Assembly (NCBI GenBank): GCA_045658525.1 | Contig: JAZOVD010000104.1 | Location: 1 to 23,069, forward strand | Source: SIG673 sp045658525 | Lineage (GTDB): Bacteria > Bacillota > Clostridia > Oscillospirales > CAG-272 | Direction of reading: 5' to 3' | Length of the DNA stretch: 23,069 nt | Part shown: piece after piece, positions 13,841-21,016 of the stretch | How positions within the stretch are numbered: the stretch's first letter is position 1 | How the letters are laid out: each line of letters starts with the position of its first letter | Translations under genes and position numbers: made by a program | The notes under the pieces: model-generated | What the model was told of the DNA's origin: nothing | The model's database searches: none | Seen by the model: only the letters and a program-made list of their open reading frames with translations

Positions 13841-16392
13841 CAGTCCTTGCATTCGTACCAGCTGTCCGCCGTTTTAAGCTCTACCGTAAGAGGCACGGAA
13901 AGCGCTACGACGTTCTCCATTTCGTTTTTCAGTATCTCGGACGCGCGCGCGGCGCAGTCCTTGTGAGCCTCAACTATAAGCTCGTCGTGAACTTGAAGTA
14001 TAAGTCTCGCGTCAAGCTTCTCCGCATTTAACGCGTTTCTGACGTTTATCATCGCCATCTTGATTATATCGGCTGACGAGCCTTGTATCGGGCTGTTCAT
14101 CGCTACTCTTTCCCCGAAAGCACGTATCATCGCTTTCTGTGACGTAAGCTCGGGAATATATCTTCTTCTGCCGAATATGGTCTCAACGTAACCGAGGGAC
14201 TTTGCCGCCTCGATAGCACCATGGAGATACGCGTCTATTCCCGGATATTTAGCGAAATAACTCTTTATATATTCTCCCGCTTCCTTACGGCTGACGCCTA
14301 TGTCAGCGGCAAGCGAAAACTCGCCTATACCGTAAACTATACCGAAATTGACCGCTTTCGCGCGTTTTCTCATAGCGGGGGTAACGTTATCTATCGGCAC
14401 ACCGAACACCTGAGACGCCGTTACGGTGTGTATATCCTCGCCTGAAAGGAACGCGTTTATCATATTTTCGTCCATTGCTATATGAGAAAGCAGGCGAAGC
14501 TCTATCTGCGAATAGTCCGCGTCTATAAGACAGTAATTTTCGTCCTTAGCGACGAAAAAGCGTCTCATCTCACGTCCAAGCTCTGTTCTTACGGGTATAT
14601 TCTGCAAGTTCGGCTCGGTAGATGACAGCCTGCCCGTAACGGTGGTAGTCTGGTTAAAGCTCGTATGAACGAACCCGTTTTCGTCGGAAGCGCGGAGAAG
14701 TCCCTCGGCATAGGTCGAACGCAGCTTCATCACCGCTCGGTATTCGAGTATATCGGCAACTATCGGGTAATCGCCTTTAAGCTTATCAAGTATATCGGCA
14801 CTTGTGGAGTAACCTGTTTTGGTCTTCTTACCCGAGGGTATCTTTAACTCGTCAAAAAGCACCTCTCCGAGCTGCTTTGGAGAATTTATATTGAACTCCC
14901 TGCCCGCAAGCATATATATTCTTTGAGTATAATCCTTTTCCGTTTCGGTAAGCACCGAAAGGAACTCCGAAAGCGCGGTCGTATCGAGCTTGAAGCCCGC
15001 TTTCTCCATATCCGCAAGCACGAGCGCGAGCGGAAGCTCGGTCTTTTTATAAAGCTCGGTCTGTCCTACCTCCGCAAGACGCTCCGAAAGTATCCTTGAA
15101 AGCTCGTATATGACCGACGCGCGTTCAGCTCCGTTGGCGACCGAGACGCCGTTAAGGTATATATCGGAAAGCTCGGAAAGCCCGTAGGACGAGCGAGACG
15201 GGTCTATAACGTAAGCCGCGAGCATAACGTCATCCTCGCAGAGCGTTTCAAAAAGCTCGGTCGATATTTCGTGACAAAGACGTTTGACATCGTGAACGGC
15301 AAGCCTTGTATTCGCTGAGATGAGCGCACCCGCAAGCTCGGAAGCGTCGTTATATTCAAGCGCTAATATTTCTTCACCGTTTGCAAAATACGCTTTGTTT
15401 TCACAAATATCAAAGCCGTATTTCTTTCCCGAAAGCTTACCTATCTCGGATATATCTATCTTTTTAGGCTCGGCAGTCACGCGTAAAGAGCTTTCAGACC
15501 CCGGTTCGGCTTCGGCTGTCTTTTCCTCTGACGCTCCGAGTCCGAGGCGTTTAAGAAATGACGTAAACTCAAACTCGTGGAGAAGTGAGGAAAGCAGTTT
15601 TTTATCAAAACCGTCATTTTTAAGGTCGTCAAGCGAAAAGCTAACGGGAGATTCGCGGTTTATGGTAACGAGCCACTTTGAAAGGTATGCGCTGTCCTTT
15701 CCGTCTATCATCTTCTGCTTTGCGGATTTACCGAGACCCGCGTTCTCTATATTTTCGTAAACGCGGTCGATATTTTCAAATTCCGCTATAAGTTTAAGCG
15801 CGGTCTTTTCACCGATACCCGGAACACCGGGGATATTATCGGACGAGTCGCCCATAAGCGCCTTTACGTCGATAAACGACTCGGGCTGAACTCCGTATTT
15901 TTCAAAAAAGCGCTCGCGGTCGAACTTTATAGTATCGGTATTGGTGGCAAGCAAAACGAAGGTATTATCATCTATGAGCTGTAAGGAATCGCGGTCACCC
16001 GTTAAAACGTAACTCTCCGCTCCGCTTTCCTTTGCCATACGGCTGACCGTTCCGAGCAGGTCGTCCGCCTCGTAGCCTTCAAGTTCAAGAACGTGCAGAC
16101 CGAGAGCCTTTGACAGCTCCTTTGAGTACGGAAGCTGAGCGGCAAGCTCGTCGGGCATCTTGTGCCTGCCTGCCTTGTATTCGGCGTATTCCTTGTGACG
16201 GAACGTCGGCGCGGAAAGGTCGAACGCTATCGCCGCGTAATCGGGCGACAGCTCGGAAAGCTGCTTTAACAGTATGTTAAGCATACCGAAAAGGGCGTTT
16301 GTGGGCAGACCTTTGCTGTTTGTTAAGGGTCTTACTCCGTAAAACGCGCGGTTAAGTATGCTGTTTCCGTCTATTACCAACAGTTTTTTCAT
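13840..16392 (-). CDS. polA: DNA polymerase I
   Basis: The protein has 850 aa. The N-terminal 5'-3' exonuclease (FEN) domain has VIDGN, EADDLLGT and TGDRDSLQL, then GVPGIGEKTA (helix-hairpin-helix). The central 3'-5' exonuclease fold is present but inactive: the expected DxE pair is replaced in FDICENK, and no other catalytic acid is evident. The C-terminal polymerase has motif A DADYSQIELR (624-633), motif B KRAKAVNFGIVYG (~676-688) and motif C VHDE (801-804). It fills repair and Okazaki gaps and removes RNA primers. Absence of proofreading is typical of many Firmicutes PolA proteins. GAAAGG lies ~8 bases upstream of the ATG. It is coupled to cca through TGATG; repeat F precedes it. Confidence 0.98.
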   Translation of the reverse strand: MKKLLVIDGNSILNRAFYGVRPLTNSKGLPTNALFGMLNILLKQLSELSPDYAAIAFDLSAPTFRHKEYAEYKAGRHKMPDELAAQLPYSKELSKALGLHVLELEGYEADDLLGTVSRMAKESGAESYVLTGDRDSLQLIDDNTFVLLATNTDTIKFDRERFFEKYGVQPESFIDVKALMGDSSDNIPGVPGIGEKTALKLIAEFENIDRVYENIENAGLGKSAKQKMIDGKDSAYLSKWLVTINRESPVSFSLDDLKNDGFDKKLLSSLLHEFEFTSFLKRLGLGASEEKTAEAEPGSESSLRVTAEPKKIDISEIGKLSGKKYGFDICENKAYFANGEEILALEYNDASELAGALISANTRLAVHDVKRLCHEISTELFETLCEDDVMLAAYVIDPSRSSYGLSELSDIYLNGVSVANGAERASVIYELSRILSERLAEVGQTELYKKTELPLALVLADMEKAGFKLDTTALSEFLSVLTETEKDYTQRIYMLAGREFNINSPKQLGEVLFDELKIPSGKKTKTGYSTSADILDKLKGDYPIVADILEYRAVMKLRSTYAEGLLRASDENGFVHTSFNQTTTVTGRLSSTEPNLQNIPVRTELGREMRRFFVAKDENYCLIDADYSQIELRLLSHIAMDENMINAFLSGEDIHTVTASQVFGVPIDNVTPAMRKRAKAVNFGIVYGIGEFSLAADIGVSRKEAGEYIKSYFAKYPGIDAYLHGAIEAAKSLGYVETIFGRRRYIPELTSQKAMIRAFGERVAMNSPIQGSSADIIKMAMINVRNALNAEKLDARLILQVHDELIVEAHKDCAARASEILKNEMENVVALSVPLTVELKTADSWYECKD

Positions 16393-16412
16393 AGATTATA
16401 CCTTTCGTGTGT

Positions 16413-16690
16413 TTTTTCTCCTACTTTCTTGAAAGAAAGTAGGCAAAGAACTTTTCTCACACGCCCCCGTGACATGAGAGCGCGTGAGAAAAGGATTTGT
16501 TTCGCTCTGCGAAAAAGCAGATAATAAATCGAAAATATAACTTCCAAATTGATTTGATACAGGCTTTCCCGTTTTGTGTGTTCTTACCGCCTTTTGCGAA
16601 GCAAATAACAAAACATTTCTCTAAAACGCATTCGTAACACGGGTGCGTTTTAGAGAAGTTTTTTGCCTACTTTTTTTCAAAAAAGTAGGT
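16413..16690. repeat. Intergenic repeat element F, complete two-armed copy
   Basis: This is the most symmetric copy. The order is: M1 16420-16443 (arms CCTACTTTCTT / AAGAAAGTAGG); M5 16451-16493 (arms CTTTTCTCACACGC / GCGCGTGAGAAAAG, one A-C mismatch, loop CCCGTGACATGAGA); inverted M4 16500-16514 (TTTCGC, TCT, GCGAAA); a unique core of about 75 bp; M4 16592-16606 (TTTTGC, GAA, GCAAAT); M5 16617-16657 (perfect 14-bp arms TTCTCTAAAACGCA / TGCGTTTTAGAGAA, loop TTCGTAACACGGG); M1' 16666-16689. The whole is a ~270-bp inverted-repeat unit like a MITE. It separates the PDT-like gene from polA and carries the former's TGA stop. Confidence 0.9.
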
Positions 16691-17651
16691 AAGCATACAC
16701 CGCGTGAGGGGTGCTTTCGGGCATTGAAAGTTTAAGCCAAAGCAGGAACGGAAGCAGATCCGCATCATCAACCTTAAAGGTGATCGAAAAAACGTATCTT
16801 CCGCTATCCCACATAACGGGCAAGCTTTCCGTTTTAACGTAAGAAAGTCCACAGTACCGCGCCGCGTTCATAACGTCGGAGACGGCGTTTCCGCTCGGCG
16901 CGTCAACGTTTATTTTCAAATATTCCTCGCTTTTTATACCTCTTGCTTCAAGCTCTCCCGATATACGCTTAACGTTCTTTGCGAGGAGAACGAAAAACGT
17001 TACCTTCTGGACCTCGGGGTCGGGATCTGTAACTATGCCCGCAGTCATAACGGGCGCAAGCTCGTATTTATCGATAAGCTTCAAAAATCCCAAAAGAGCA
17101 CCGTCGTCCGAGCTTTCATACGGCAGGATACAGTAACCCGCACGGCCGTAATAGACCTCCTCGCAGACCGAGGAAAAGCTGTCGGGATAAACAACGGTAG
17201 CCTGACCAAGCGCATCGGCAAAGATCCTGTACGCCAGATCGGAATAGGAGTTTCGCATATACGCTATCCTGTTGTTCTCAGGCTCTGTCATATCGCCAAA
17301 GAACTCCGAAAGATCAGGAGAGCTTCCCGCTTTATCAAGAAATTCACATATCGAAGCGCACAGACAGACCGACGACATAATATTTATTCCATGAAACGCA
17401 CCCAAAACGACGTTTTCCGTCTCCTTCGGAACTTTTTTAAGTGTCTCGGATACGTCCGTCAGCTTTGTAAGACATTCATTATACTCAGCTAAAAATGTAT
17501 CGTTAGAAAGAATATCCCCGTCAGCGTAACGCAGCTTACCGTCCTTAAAAAGAAGCTCGCGCGCCATATCGCGAACGTGCGAAAAAAGACCCTCTGTCTG
17601 ACGGATTATCGTTTTTTCGCACGCCGACGCGTTATTTATAGCGTGTATCAA
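16677..17651 (-). CDS. Protein with prephenate-dehydratase-like domain, function unknown
   Basis: The protein has 324 aa from a TTG start overlapping the htpG stop (TTGA); no ribosome binding site is visible, so translational coupling is assumed. An ATG at residue 29 is an alternative. Residues ~1-75 are helical and could be a coiled coil. Residues ~128-225 resemble the prephenate dehydratase/periplasmic-binding fold: IAYMRNSYSDLAYRIF, FSSVCEEVYYGRAGYCILPYE, then TFFVLLAKNV. Residues ~240-310 could be an ACT-like regulatory domain. The catalytic Thr-Arg-Phe of true dehydratases appears as VTFF, so that activity is doubtful. It is probably a paralogue used for ligand sensing or another reaction (inference). 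The stop lies inside the M1' palindrome of repeat F. Confidence 0.7.
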   Translation of the reverse strand: MIHAINNASACEKTIIRQTEGLFSHVRDMARELLFKDGKLRYADGDILSNDTFLAEYNECLTKLTDVSETLKKVPKETENVVLGAFHGINIMSSVCLCASICEFLDKAGSSPDLSEFFGDMTEPENNRIAYMRNSYSDLAYRIFADALGQATVVYPDSFSSVCEEVYYGRAGYCILPYESSDDGALLGFLKLIDKYELAPVMTAGIVTDPDPEVQKVTFFVLLAKNVKRISGELEARGIKSEEYLKINVDAPSGNAVSDVMNAARYCGLSYVKTESLPVMWDSGRYVFSITFKVDDADLLPFLLWLKLSMPESTPHAVYAYLLF

Positions 17652-19477
17652 AGCGAGTTTTCAAGCAGTCCGAAGCTTGCGGAAAGGAAGCCTTTAAGCT
17701 CTTCCGCGCTCAGACGGCGTTGGCTGAGAAGCGTGAGAGTATAGAGCTGCTTTGCTATATTCTCATTTGGATTATCGGCAAGCTTTTTGACGAGCGAGCT
17801 GTTGGAGTTGAGGATAAGAGTCTCCTCTGCCATTGACGCTCCGCCCTCTCCCATCGAGTACATCTTCATCATATCGTCAAAGCGTCTTGACTGCTCGGAA
17901 ACGTTAAGGAGCGCGGGAACGCTTTCGTCCTTTAAGTTTTCAAACACGACGTTAAGCTTATCGTTTCCGCTGACCTTCTTGAAAAGCTCGGTAAGCTCCT
18001 TACTTTCCAGCTTCTCTCCGTCACCTTTGAGCGCGGACGCTACTTCCGCGTCTATTCTGGTAAACTTAACGCTTCTGTCCTGCTCAACGAGTGTCACGAA
18101 CTGCGTATCTATCACCTTATCAAGAACTATAACGTCTATTTCCGCGTTTTCAAACATCGAAAGATACTGCGCCTGCGAGGTCTTGTCCGCTGTATAATAA
18201 ACTACGTTCTCGTGCTTTTCCTTTGCCTTTTCGAGATATTCGTCAAGAGTTACCTTTTCGCCGTCGGTCTTTTCAAAAAGCACCGAGCCTTTTACTCTGT
18301 CGTAGAACTTTCTGTCGCGCAGACAGCCGTATTCAACGAAAAGCTTTAAGTCGTTCCAGAGCTTCGAATAGTTTTCTCTCTCCGTATTCATAAGAGAATT
18401 AAGCTTATCCGTTACTTTTTTAACTATGTGCGCCGTTATTTTGGAAACGTAACCGTTATTTTGGAGATAGCTTCTTGACACGTTAAGCGGCATATCGGGG
18501 CAATCAAGCACGCCTTTGAGCATAAGTAGGTATTCGGGTATGACCTCTTTTATGTTATCGGCAACGAACACCTGATTATAGTAGAGCTTTACCTGACCCT
18601 CCATATTGTCAAACTCGGAATTGAGCTTCGGGAAATACAGTATGCCCTTGAAATTCAGAGGATAGTCCGCGTTTATGTGGATATGGAACAGCGGCTCGCG
18701 GTAGTCTGAGAACACCTTGCGGTAGAACTCGGTGTATTCCTCCTCGGTGCAGTCCGAGGGGTTCTTCTGCCAAAGCGGGGAAACGTCGTTTATCGGCTCG
18801 GGCTTCTTCTCCTCTCCGTCCTTTTTCTCCTCTTTTTCGGCTTGTGCGCTCTCAAAATATATCTCAACGGGCATAAACGCGCAATATTTTGAAAGTATCT
18901 CTTTAAGCTTGAAATCGGAAAGATATTCCTCGTTTTCAGAGTTGACGTGAAGAACTATATCCGTTCCTCTACCCTCTTTTTCGGCGGGGAAGAACTCATA
19001 ATCACCCGCATCGCGGCATACCCATTTGACCGCAGGCGCGTCCGTAAACGAACGGCTGATAACGTCAACGGTGTCCGCAACCATAAACGCCGAGTAAAAT
19101 CCGAGACCGAAGTGACCGATTATGCCGCCGCCTGCCTCGCTGCCCTCGTACTTTTCGATAAATTCGAGCGCGCCCGAAAGAGCTATCTGGCATATATATT
19201 TCTTTATCTCGTCCGCCGACATACCTATACCGTTATCGGAAACGGTTATGGTTTTAAGCTCCTTGTCAACTCTGACGGTTATCTTGTACGGATCTTCGCT
19301 TTCCGTTGTCTCGGAAAGGGATACAAGTCTTTTGTGCTTAGTTACCGCGTCACAGGCGTTGGAGACCAGCTCGCGGAGAAATATCTCCTTTTCGGAGTAG
19401 AGCCACTGCTTGATAACAGGGAAAATATGTTCTGTACTGACGGACACTCCGCCTTTTTCATTTTTTACTTCTTCCAT
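17648..19477 (-). CDS. htpG: Chaperone protein HtpG (Hsp90 family)
   Basis: The protein has 609 aa, close to the bacterial Hsp90 length (about 620-635). The N-terminal GHKL ATPase has RELVSNACDA (Asn40, Asp43), DNGIGM at 81-86 and the lid/glycine stretch GHFGLGFYSAF at 121-131. A short acidic linker (EKEEKKDGEEKKPEP) precedes the middle domain, which opens with INDVSPLWQKNPSD. The C-terminal dimerisation domain ends in LSAEELKGFLSASFGLL. It is an ATP-driven cytosolic folding and remodelling chaperone. GAAAGGA lies before the ATG; repeat G ends about 25 bases upstream, so its promoter must lie within or beyond the repeat. The downstream PDT-like gene overlaps by 4 bp. Confidence 0.97.
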   Translation of the reverse strand: MEEVKNEKGGVSVSTEHIFPVIKQWLYSEKEIFLRELVSNACDAVTKHKRLVSLSETTESEDPYKITVRVDKELKTITVSDNGIGMSADEIKKYICQIALSGALEFIEKYEGSEAGGGIIGHFGLGFYSAFMVADTVDVISRSFTDAPAVKWVCRDAGDYEFFPAEKEGRGTDIVLHVNSENEEYLSDFKLKEILSKYCAFMPVEIYFESAQAEKEEKKDGEEKKPEPINDVSPLWQKNPSDCTEEEYTEFYRKVFSDYREPLFHIHINADYPLNFKGILYFPKLNSEFDNMEGQVKLYYNQVFVADNIKEVIPEYLLMLKGVLDCPDMPLNVSRSYLQNNGYVSKITAHIVKKVTDKLNSLMNTERENYSKLWNDLKLFVEYGCLRDRKFYDRVKGSVLFEKTDGEKVTLDEYLEKAKEKHENVVYYTADKTSQAQYLSMFENAEIDVIVLDKVIDTQFVTLVEQDRSVKFTRIDAEVASALKGDGEKLESKELTELFKKVSGNDKLNVVFENLKDESVPALLNVSEQSRRFDDMMKMYSMGEGGASMAEETLILNSNSSLVKKLADNPNENIAKQLYTLTLLSQRRLSAEELKGFLSASFGLLENSL

Positions 19478-19501
19478 TGTTTTTTCCTTTCGTTTTTTTC
19501 T

Positions 19502-19720
19502 CTTCTTTCTTGAAAAGAAAGAAGCAAAGAACTTCTCTATGGGGACTATTGTGTAGATTTTATTGTCCTATCATAGAGTGACGGTATTTAACATGGTGGA
19601 GATTTCCCTCACCTTTTTTCGAAGAAAAATAAACAAATATTTCTCTCACACGCTCTTGTACCACGGGAGCGTGTGAGAGAAGTTCTTTTGCCTACTTTTC
19701 TTTCAAGAAAAGTAGGAGAA
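19502..19720. repeat. Intergenic repeat element G (type 1, full length)
   Basis: The order is: M1 19502-19524 (arms CTTCTTTCTT / AAGAAAGAAG); the type-1 core with GGACTATTGTGTAGATTTT and TATCATAGAGTGACGGTATT; M4 19615-19629 (TTTTTC, GAA, GAAAAA); M5 19641-19681 (perfect 15-bp arms TTCTCTCACACGCTC / GAGCGTGTGAGAGAA, loop TTGTACCACGG); M1' 19691-19716 (12-bp arms CCTACTTTTCTT / AAGAAAAGTAGG). It lies between the 3' end of rlmH and the start of htpG. Confidence 0.9.
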
Positions 19721-19729
19721 CCCCCTCCA

Positions 19730-20155
19730 CTAATGATGATACTTCCCGCCGCTGTTGATGTTCAAGGCGCGGTAGAGCTGTTCAAGAAGAATTACGCGCA
19801 TAAGCTGATGGGGAAAGGTCATTTTTGAAAACGACAAACGGTAATCGCAGACCGCTTTTACCTCCTCGGGAAGTCCGTCCGCGCCACCGATGACCAGCGT
19901 TACGCTTCCCATACCCTTGACTGACGCGTCCGCAACGAGAGCTGCAAGCTCCGTTGACGATAACTGCTTCCCCTCAACGCAGAGCGCTATCTTGTAGCTC
20001 TTACCCTCAACTGCCGAAAGAAGCTTATCATCGTCCTTTAATTCGACCGTCGTCAGCTTGCAGTAAGCAGACAGTCGCTTTTCATATTCCTTTACCGCGT
20101 CACGCAGATACGCTTCCCTGAGCGTTCCGACGCATACTATTTTTACATTAAGCAT
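19730..20155 (-). CDS. rlmH: 23S rRNA (pseudouridine1915-N3)-methyltransferase RlmH
   Basis: The protein has 141 aa, short for a family usually near 155-160. The SPOUT/trefoil fold shows the start LNVKIVCVGTLREAYLRDA, the SAM-binding glycine loop VIGGADGLPEEV (about 88-99) and the C-terminal knot segment FPHQLMRVILLEQLYRALNI...KYHH. The missing residues fall between VELKDDD and KSYKIALCVEGK, where most homologues carry a longer linker, so the catalytic core is intact. It methylates pseudouridine 1915 in helix 69 of 23S rRNA on the assembled ribosome. The start overlaps the end of the MBL-fold gene by 8 bp; YycJ-RlmH adjacency is common in Firmicutes. Confidence 0.96.
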   Translation of the reverse strand: MLNVKIVCVGTLREAYLRDAVKEYEKRLSAYCKLTTVELKDDDKLLSAVEGKSYKIALCVEGKQLSSTELAALVADASVKGMGSVTLVIGGADGLPEEVKAVCDYRLSFSKMTFPHQLMRVILLEQLYRALNINSGGKYHH

Positions 20156-20972
20156 TTTTCAGTTCCTCAGCATTCGGCGGAAATCTCAGAAGCCCCACCC
20201 TCGGCGCGACCCCTATGTACGAAAAACCGCACCCCGAAGCCTCTAAAGCCTCACTGACGGTATAGAGCGCAAGCTCGGGCGTATTGTTTTCGGGACTGAC
20301 GTGCGCGAGCAGAAGATTTTCAACTCCGCGCTCGGCAAGCCGTATCGCAAACTTAGCGCAAGCATCGTTTGACGTATGTCCGTAATCGGAAAGTATGCGG
20401 TATTTCAGCTCCTCGGGATATATCCCGCATTTCAGCATTATAATGTCGTGGTTACATTCGGTTATAACGTTTTTGCAGTCCGAGAAAAAGTTAAGTAGCT
20501 TGTCTGACGGCGTTCCCGTGTCGGTGCAAATCCCGAGCGAAACGCCCTCTCCCGTTATCTTATAGGCAACGCAGGACGCGCTATCGTGCGGAACTGAGAG
20601 CGAGGTCACCGTAAGACCGCCGATCTTTTCGGTAAATTCAACGTCCTTTTTGACCTTGACCTCGTCCCGATGCTCGAACCCCTTTCCTCGGATATAACCG
20701 AGATATGACGGCTCTGCCATAAATACGGGCGCTTTATATTTCTTAAAAAATGTGTCAAGACCGGCTATATGATCGCTGTGCTCGTGGGTTATAAAGACCG
20801 CGTCTATATCGTCAAGCGATAGACCGAGCGTTTTTAACGCAGTGTTTGTCATACGGCAAGAAAGACCAAGGTCTATAAGTATAGCCGTATCGCACCCGCA
20901 CACGAGTGTGCAGTTTGCTTTTGAGCCCGACGCGAGCGACCATATTCCGGGAGTGTATTTTTGTTTTTGCAT
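20148..20972 (-). CDS. yycJ: MBL-fold metallo-hydrolase of the YycJ/WalJ type
   Basis: The protein has 274 aa. The metallo-beta-lactamase motif THEHSDH at 62-68 gives two-metal ligands His63, His65, Asp67 and His68. Further expected ligands are in VPHD (His129), CTDTG (Asp151) and ECNHD (172-176). The N-terminal ASGSKANCTLV and the overall pattern match YycJ/WalJ, a predicted nuclease-like enzyme linked in Firmicutes to cell division and repair. rlmH follows with an 8-bp overlap. No Shine-Dalgarno is visible: the ATG is preceded by an A/T-only stretch that adjoins the hairpin of repeat H, the same arrangement as at the orphan regulator next to repeat D. Confidence 0.94.
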   Translation of the reverse strand: MQKQKYTPGIWSLASGSKANCTLVCGCDTAILIDLGLSCRMTNTALKTLGLSLDDIDAVFITHEHSDHIAGLDTFFKKYKAPVFMAEPSYLGYIRGKGFEHRDEVKVKKDVEFTEKIGGLTVTSLSVPHDSASCVAYKITGEGVSLGICTDTGTPSDKLLNFFSDCKNVITECNHDIIMLKCGIYPEELKYRILSDYGHTSNDACAKFAIRLAERGVENLLLAHVSPENNTPELALYTVSEALEASGCGFSYIGVAPRVGLLRFPPNAEELKNA

Positions 20973-21016
20973 ATTAAATTTAATTTTTGTTTTGGATTAT
21001 TCATTACGTTTTTATC

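Noticed and set aside
13841..13852. Upstream ATG of cca at 13852
   Set aside because: It lacks a Shine-Dalgarno and adds four residues not expected in the family; the ATG at 13840 has AAGG upstream and the TGATG overlap with polA.
13100..13966. 288-aa + strand ORF opposite cca and polA
   Set aside because: It is antisense to well-supported cca motifs and has no start context; the same reasoning removes the long + ORFs at 4183-4800, 6512-7222, 7253-7906, 11358-12023, 18947-19513 and 21719-22201.
16393..16398. TATAAT directly before the polA ATG as a -10 box
   Set aside because: It lies between the ribosome binding site and the start codon and has no -35 partner at 16-18 bp; a chance match in an A/T-rich leader.
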